Below are positions 35,732-39,383 of a DNA stretch of 39,383 nucleotides, in pieces. The notes under the pieces are model-generated. The model was given only the letters and a program-made list of their open reading frames with translations. It had not been told where the DNA came from and did not search any database. Position 1 is the first letter of the stretch; every line of letters begins with the position of its first letter. Source of the DNA: Syntrophomonadaceae bacterium (GTDB lineage Bacteria; Bacillota; Syntrophomonadia; Syntrophomonadales; DTU052); NCBI GenBank assembly GCA_012728655.1, contig JAAYEQ010000005.1:66547-105929 (forward strand). Direction: 5' to 3'. A program made the position numbers and the translations under genes.

Positions 35732-37021
35732 TCACAGCGTTTCCAGCCTCAGGCCGTAGGACTCTACCTCCGACCGTTCATAGATATTCTTGGTATCAAC
35801 GATAAACGGTTTCTCTCCTACCAGGCTCTCCTTGAACAGAGCCAGGTTGTGGTAATCGATGCCGTGCTGCCGGGCCAGCACCAGTATGCCATGCGCTCCC
35901 TTTACCGCCTTCTCCAGGGAATCAACTTTGTACGGATAGACGGAAGGAACCGCGGGGTCGTAGGCCCTTACCGTACATCCGGCTGCCTGCAGGTGGCTGA
36001 TAACTTCCCGGGCCGGGCTTATCCGATCATCGTTGGAGTAGTCTTTCATGGCAATACCCAGGACCGCCAGTATGGCTTCCCGGGGAGGAACGTCCAGGTT
36101 TTTGAAAGCCAGACCGGCTACAAAGGCGGGCACGCTGTCGTTGATCCGCCGGGCTGTTGTTGCCAGAGGCAGCTCGATCCCCATCTCCTCGGCCTTGGGC
36201 AGCAGGTAATAGAGGGCATTGGGGAGGCAGTATCCGCCCACCCCCGGTCCCGGAATCAGGAGGTTGACCCGCTCATGGGTGTTGGCCACCCTGATTACCT
36301 CGAAGATATCAATGCCCAGACTCCGGGCGAAGCGGGCAAACTCCTGGCTCATGGCAATGTTCACATCCCGGGAGATGTTCTCCATCACCTTGGCGGTTTC
36401 CACCACTTCTATCTGGCTGCCCCGGATTATCGGAGCCTTGGTGACAATGCTGATGAGGTCATGGGCTCTTTCCGTGCTTTCCTCATTGATGCCGCTTACC
36501 GCAGCCGGCATGTTCTCAAATTCATAAAAGGCCCTGCCTTCGGCTATCCTTTCCGACGAGTAGGCCAGGAAAAAGTCAGTCCCCGCCTTAAGGCCGGACT
36601 GCTCCAGGATGGGCAGGATGACATCCCGGGTGGTTCCCGGGATCAGGGTACTGCGGATGACTACCAGGTCGCCCGGCTTTAACCCCTGGGCGATGGAGCC
36701 GCAGACAGTGGTGACCGGCGACAGGTCGTGCCGTCCGTTTTCCACCGGAACCCCTACCGTGACGATGATGTTGTTACATTCGCTCATGGCCTCCATGCAG
36801 TCCAGGGTGGCGCGAAAACGCCCCGACGCCAGTTCGTCCTGCAGGATTTCCTGGATGCCCCGGTTACCGTATGACTCGAGGTGATGGGTGATCCCCCGAT
36901 TCAAATCTTCAATTAATTGTCTATCTATATCGACCCCGATGACCCGGCATCCGCGCATGGCGAAGCTCAGGGCCAGAGGAAGGCCGACGAAACCCAATCC
37001 AAATACGCAGACTTTTCGCAA
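35732..37021 (-). CDS. UDP-sugar dehydrogenase, UDP-N-acetylmannosamine dehydrogenase type
   Basis: Oxidises a UDP-hexose at C6 to a uronic acid with two NAD. It has 429 residues. The N-terminal NAD site is VFGLGFVGLPLALSFA; then STLIPGTT near 140, ETAKVMENISRDVNIAMSQEFA near 225-245, and the catalytic-cysteine loop GPGVGGYCLP near 280. It resembles WecC/Cap-type UDP-ManNAc dehydrogenases, but UDP-glucose dehydrogenase is close and cannot be excluded. The start is TTG 37021, with GGAGAGG 6 bases upstream; the frame runs on to 37129 without a ribosome site. It is co-transcribed with murJ. Confidence 0.88.
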   Translation of the reverse strand: MRKVCVFGLGFVGLPLALSFAMRGCRVIGVDIDRQLIEDLNRGITHHLESYGNRGIQEILQDELASGRFRATLDCMEAMSECNNIIVTVGVPVENGRHDLSPVTTVCGSIAQGLKPGDLVVIRSTLIPGTTRDVILPILEQSGLKAGTDFFLAYSSERIAEGRAFYEFENMPAAVSGINEESTERAHDLISIVTKAPIIRGSQIEVVETAKVMENISRDVNIAMSQEFARFARSLGIDIFEVIRVANTHERVNLLIPGPGVGGYCLPNALYYLLPKAEEMGIELPLATTARRINDSVPAFVAGLAFKNLDVPPREAILAVLGIAMKDYSNDDRISPAREVISHLQAAGCTVRAYDPAVPSVYPYKVDSLEKAVKGAHGILVLARQHGIDYHNLALFKESLVGEKPFIVDTKNIYERSEVESYGLRLETL

Positions 37022-37318
37022 ATTAATCCTCTCCCCTGCAATATTATGTATCGCTAACCGATGCAACCGTGGTATTCGACATATGGTCAAGTTAATTAAA
37101 TTACCGGGAAGACTTGAATGCTGGATCAATCATCCCGACCGCCGAAGGTACAGAATTCAGCACTCGCGACAATGATAACAGGACGGGGGGTATTCGTCAA
37201 TCATGCCGGTGAAAAGGGGGAAATTTTCAAGGGTTCGGCAAGCATCAATTTGAACCCGGACTGCTTCCGGGTCTGCTCCATATCGGACAGGTTGAACACT
37301 TTCAGCATCAACCGGGGA
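37022..37318 (-). other. 297-base gap between glycosyltransferase and UDP-sugar dehydrogenase genes
   Basis: No gene seen. On the minus strand it is the leader of the dehydrogenase-murJ pair; TTGACC and TTGCAT occur, but neither has a matching -10. A short ATCG/CGAT hairpin is near 37050. Nothing else is supported. Confidence 0.3.
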
Positions 37319-38479
37319 TCAGCCTTCCAGGTGAGCTGCGATTTTATCCATCATAAAGGCCACCCGGCTTTCCCAGGAGTTCTCCCGCGCCCGGCGCAGC
37401 CGCGCAGCCTTCTTGGCCGGGGTATCGTTGAGGGCCCGCTCGATGGCATCCACGAAGCCATCAGGCCCCGAACCAAATTCCACCACATCGGCAAAGTCTT
37501 GGATTTCCGGCATCGGCACCGAAGCGATCGGCTTGCCCGAAGCCAGGTATTCGTAAAACTTCAGGGGGCTGACGGTTTCCGTCAGGCGGTTGAGCCGGAA
37601 GGGATTCAGGCAGACATCAAACCCTTTCAGGTAAGAGGGCAGTACCTGACGATCGCGCCGCCCCAGGAAAAAAACATTGGGAAGCCGGCTCAAGGATGAC
37701 ACATCCACCCCGGCACCGATGGGACCGATCATCACCAGCGTCCAATCCGGCCGCCGCTCGGCAACCTGCTGCAGGAGGTCCAGGTCCACCCACTCTTTGA
37801 TGGCTCCGATAAACCCCAGAATCGGACGCGATATTTCCGCCATTTCCGGAGCCGGCGGGGTGGAGGGGTCATCGGCCCGCATGAAGTGGTCCACATCGGC
37901 GGCGTTGGGAGAGAGGTATATCTCCCGGCAGTAGGGTGCTTTGTCGCGATAGAGGCCCTGGGCGGTGACAAATACCAAGTCCGCTTTTTTCAGGAGTTCT
38001 CTCTCCATGGCTCGCACCGCCCGGGGGTTAAAACCCTGGTATTCCGAATGCTCATCTACACAGTCATAGACCAGGAGTTTTTCCCCCAGCTTCCCGGCCA
38101 GGGGAGCGATGCTGTGCAGGTAAGTCCACAAAATCGGACGCTTCATACCCAGGCTGTGGGCGGCGTTCCTGACCGACCGGGCAAGAATGGCCTGGTTGAT
38201 GCGGTTAATCCAGGGGTAGATGTTGCTGAATGGAGGCATGACCGGGGGTGACAGCAGGAAGATATTGTCGTTAAGCCGGCGGATGCCTTCCCGCCACCGC
38301 GACCACTTCTCCCAGCAGGCGGGGTCCTTAAACGGAGACAGCCAGGATACCGGCGGTTCCACGTAAAGGATGCGGTTGGACGCCGGCAGCCGCGACATCA
38401 CCTGCTGCTTGCGGGTCCACAGCGGTTCCCAGTCCACCGAAGAAATACAGATTATGTCCTGATCGTGCAGTTCCCTCAT
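37319..38479 (-). CDS. Glycosyltransferase, GT4-like
   Basis: A 386-residue GT-B fold glycosyltransferase. The N-terminal segment DIICISSVDWEPLWTRKQQVMSRL is typical of exopolysaccharide transferases of this subgroup. VYDCVDEHSEY marks the acceptor domain, and PILGFIGAIKEWVDLDLL begins the nucleotide-sugar domain; SPLKFYEYLASGKPI is the donor-binding motif. The start is ATG 38479, which gives this family N-terminus, although the GAGAGGG upstream is about 11 bases away. The frame is open to 38551. It probably builds an envelope or exopolysaccharide; donor and acceptor are unknown. Confidence 0.88.
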   Translation of the reverse strand: MRELHDQDIICISSVDWEPLWTRKQQVMSRLPASNRILYVEPPVSWLSPFKDPACWEKWSRWREGIRRLNDNIFLLSPPVMPPFSNIYPWINRINQAILARSVRNAAHSLGMKRPILWTYLHSIAPLAGKLGEKLLVYDCVDEHSEYQGFNPRAVRAMERELLKKADLVFVTAQGLYRDKAPYCREIYLSPNAADVDHFMRADDPSTPPAPEMAEISRPILGFIGAIKEWVDLDLLQQVAERRPDWTLVMIGPIGAGVDVSSLSRLPNVFFLGRRDRQVLPSYLKGFDVCLNPFRLNRLTETVSPLKFYEYLASGKPIASVPMPEIQDFADVVEFGSGPDGFVDAIERALNDTPAKKAARLRRARENSWESRVAFMMDKIAAHLEG

Positions 38480-38629
38480 TGAATAAACTACCCTCTCTGT
38501 GTTCCCGATTGCACGCGTCAGTTCGAATCTATCACCGGGTTCCTTAACCAATAAGGTTTTCCTCTATACCTGATCTGTCATCATTGTCAATCGTCTCAGC
38601 TTATATCCTCCTTCGTGCGGAGGTCACTT

Positions 38630-39383
38630 TTATTGCCGGAAGATAAGACTGGTGTAAACATTTTCGGTTTGGCGTACCATTTTTTCCACCGTAAACTCCT
38701 GCGCCCGCTTTCGACCCCCGGCTATCAAGCGCTGTCGGAGAGCGGGGTCGTCCAGAAGCCAGGTGATGGCGATCGCCAGGGCATCGCTGTTTCCCGGATC
38801 CACCAGCAGCCCGCTCTCACCATCGATAATCAGCTCGGGTATGCCCCCCACCCGGGTGGCCACCACCGGGACGCCGAAGTACATGGCCTCAAGGAGGGCA
38901 AGCCCCATTCCTTCCATGAGCGAGGGAAGGCAGAGCATATCCATTACCGGGTAGAGCTCACTGATATTGGGATAATAACCAGTCATGATCACCCTGTCGA
39001 CGAGGTCCAACTCTTTTATGGTCCTTTCAATGAGGCCCCGTTCCGGCCCCTCGCCCACGAGGAGAAAGAGCACATCATCATACTGGTTTACGATCTGCCG
39101 GGCGGCCTGCAGCAAGTATACGTGACCCTTAACTGCATGCAGACGGCCTACCATGGCCACTACCCGCTGTCCCGGGAGGATTCCCAGTTTCCCTCTCACC
39201 GTTGCGGGTTCATCACCGGGAACCAGCAGCGAGACGTCAAGCCCGTTGTAAATGACGTTTACCTTATCCGGGGGCACCCCCATGGTTACCAGGTCCTCTT
39301 TGACGGCTCCTGAAACCGCGATGAAGCGGTCGGTGCGGTTGTTGGTCAGCCTGGTTAAAGCCCGTGCCACCCAGGCTTCAGCC
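38630..39383 (-). CDS. Glycosyltransferase family 4 protein, N-terminus outside the window
   Basis: The frame is open at the window edge with no start, so the N-terminal acceptor domain is cut off. The visible 250 residues are the C-terminal donor domain: VVAMVGRLHAVKGHVYLLQA, GEGPERG and the E-x7-E motif SLMEGMGLALLEAMYFGVPVVAT, with IPELIIDGESGLLVDPG near the end. Members transfer sugars from nucleotide donors in polysaccharide or glycolipid synthesis. It lies 150 bases upstream of the other transferase on the same strand. The short hairpin CCTCC/GGAGG (38607-38623) after its stop has no T-tract. Confidence 0.9.
   Translation of the reverse strand, partial: AEAWVARALTRLTNNRTDRFIAVSGAVKEDLVTMGVPPDKVNVIYNGLDVSLLVPGDEPATVRGKLGILPGQRVVAMVGRLHAVKGHVYLLQAARQIVNQYDDVLFLLVGEGPERGLIERTIKELDLVDRVIMTGYYPNISELYPVMDMLCLPSLMEGMGLALLEAMYFGVPVVATRVGGIPELIIDGESGLLVDPGNSDALAIAITWLLDDPALRQRLIAGGRKRAQEFTVEKMVRQTENVYTSLIFRQ

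Noticed and set aside
34492-35805. 437-residue open frame on the plus strand
   Set aside because: It lies opposite murJ, has a skewed His/Gly/Gln composition and no ribosome site; murJ is a clear gene.
35591-36682. 363-residue open frame on the plus strand
   Set aside because: Shadow of the UDP-sugar dehydrogenase gene; no family features.

Overview
The window reads as a chromosomal segment of an anaerobic, endospore-forming Firmicute of the Clostridia, with gene content like syntrophic or acetogenic relatives (Syntrophomonadaceae or Peptococcaceae type). The reasons are spoIIE, a selenocysteine-containing NADH-linked formate dehydrogenase, formate-tetrahydrofolate ligase, a formate/nitrite-type channel, strong AGGAGG-type ribosome binding sites and frequent TTG starts. 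The assignment to a family is inference. I see no phage, transposon, integron, CRISPR array, rRNA or tRNA, and composition is even throughout.

Layout. 1-1.7 kb: the 3' part of a Ppx/GppA phosphatase, then a convergent beta-carbonic anhydrase. 1.8-7.6 kb: formate module (NuoE-like, NuoF-like, FdhA selenoprotein, formate channel). FdhA appears broken at an in-frame TGA (4669-4671), but the frame is the conserved Sec codon and is followed at once by a bacterial SECIS hairpin. 7.7-8.3 kb: an orphan ECF substrate-binding membrane protein. 8.7-15.1 kb: spoIIE, tilS, ftsH and ndk. 15.3-17.1 kb: fhs, preceded by an 18-bp Rex-like operator. 17.2-20.1 kb: folate block (small Cys-rich ORF, HD-domain protein, N-terminally extended folP, folB-folK fusion). 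20.2-23.3 kb: pantothenate block (DUF2520-type reductase, panB, panC, panD). 23.4-28.3 kb: nadA, nadB, nadC, bioY and coaX. 28.3-34 kb: dusB, a three-gene module of unknown function (HTH regulator, Rossmann-like protein, unknown protein), greA and lysS. 34.1 kb to the end, minus strand: murJ, a UDP-sugar dehydrogenase and two glycosyltransferases, i.e. an envelope polysaccharide region.

How the genes fit together. Formate is moved across the membrane (FNT channel), interconverted with CO2 using NADH (NuoEF-FdhA) and loaded on tetrahydrofolate (Fhs). Carbonic anhydrase would balance CO2 and bicarbonate, and the folate block makes the one-carbon carrier. Pantothenate, NAD and CoA genes supply the other cofactors of a redox- and acyl-CoA-based metabolism.

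The best candidate for an undescribed system is the module at 29406-31955. It has its own extended -10 promoter and a tandem 10-bp repeat operator directly in front of the regulator. It encodes two further proteins with no catalytic signature I can recognise.
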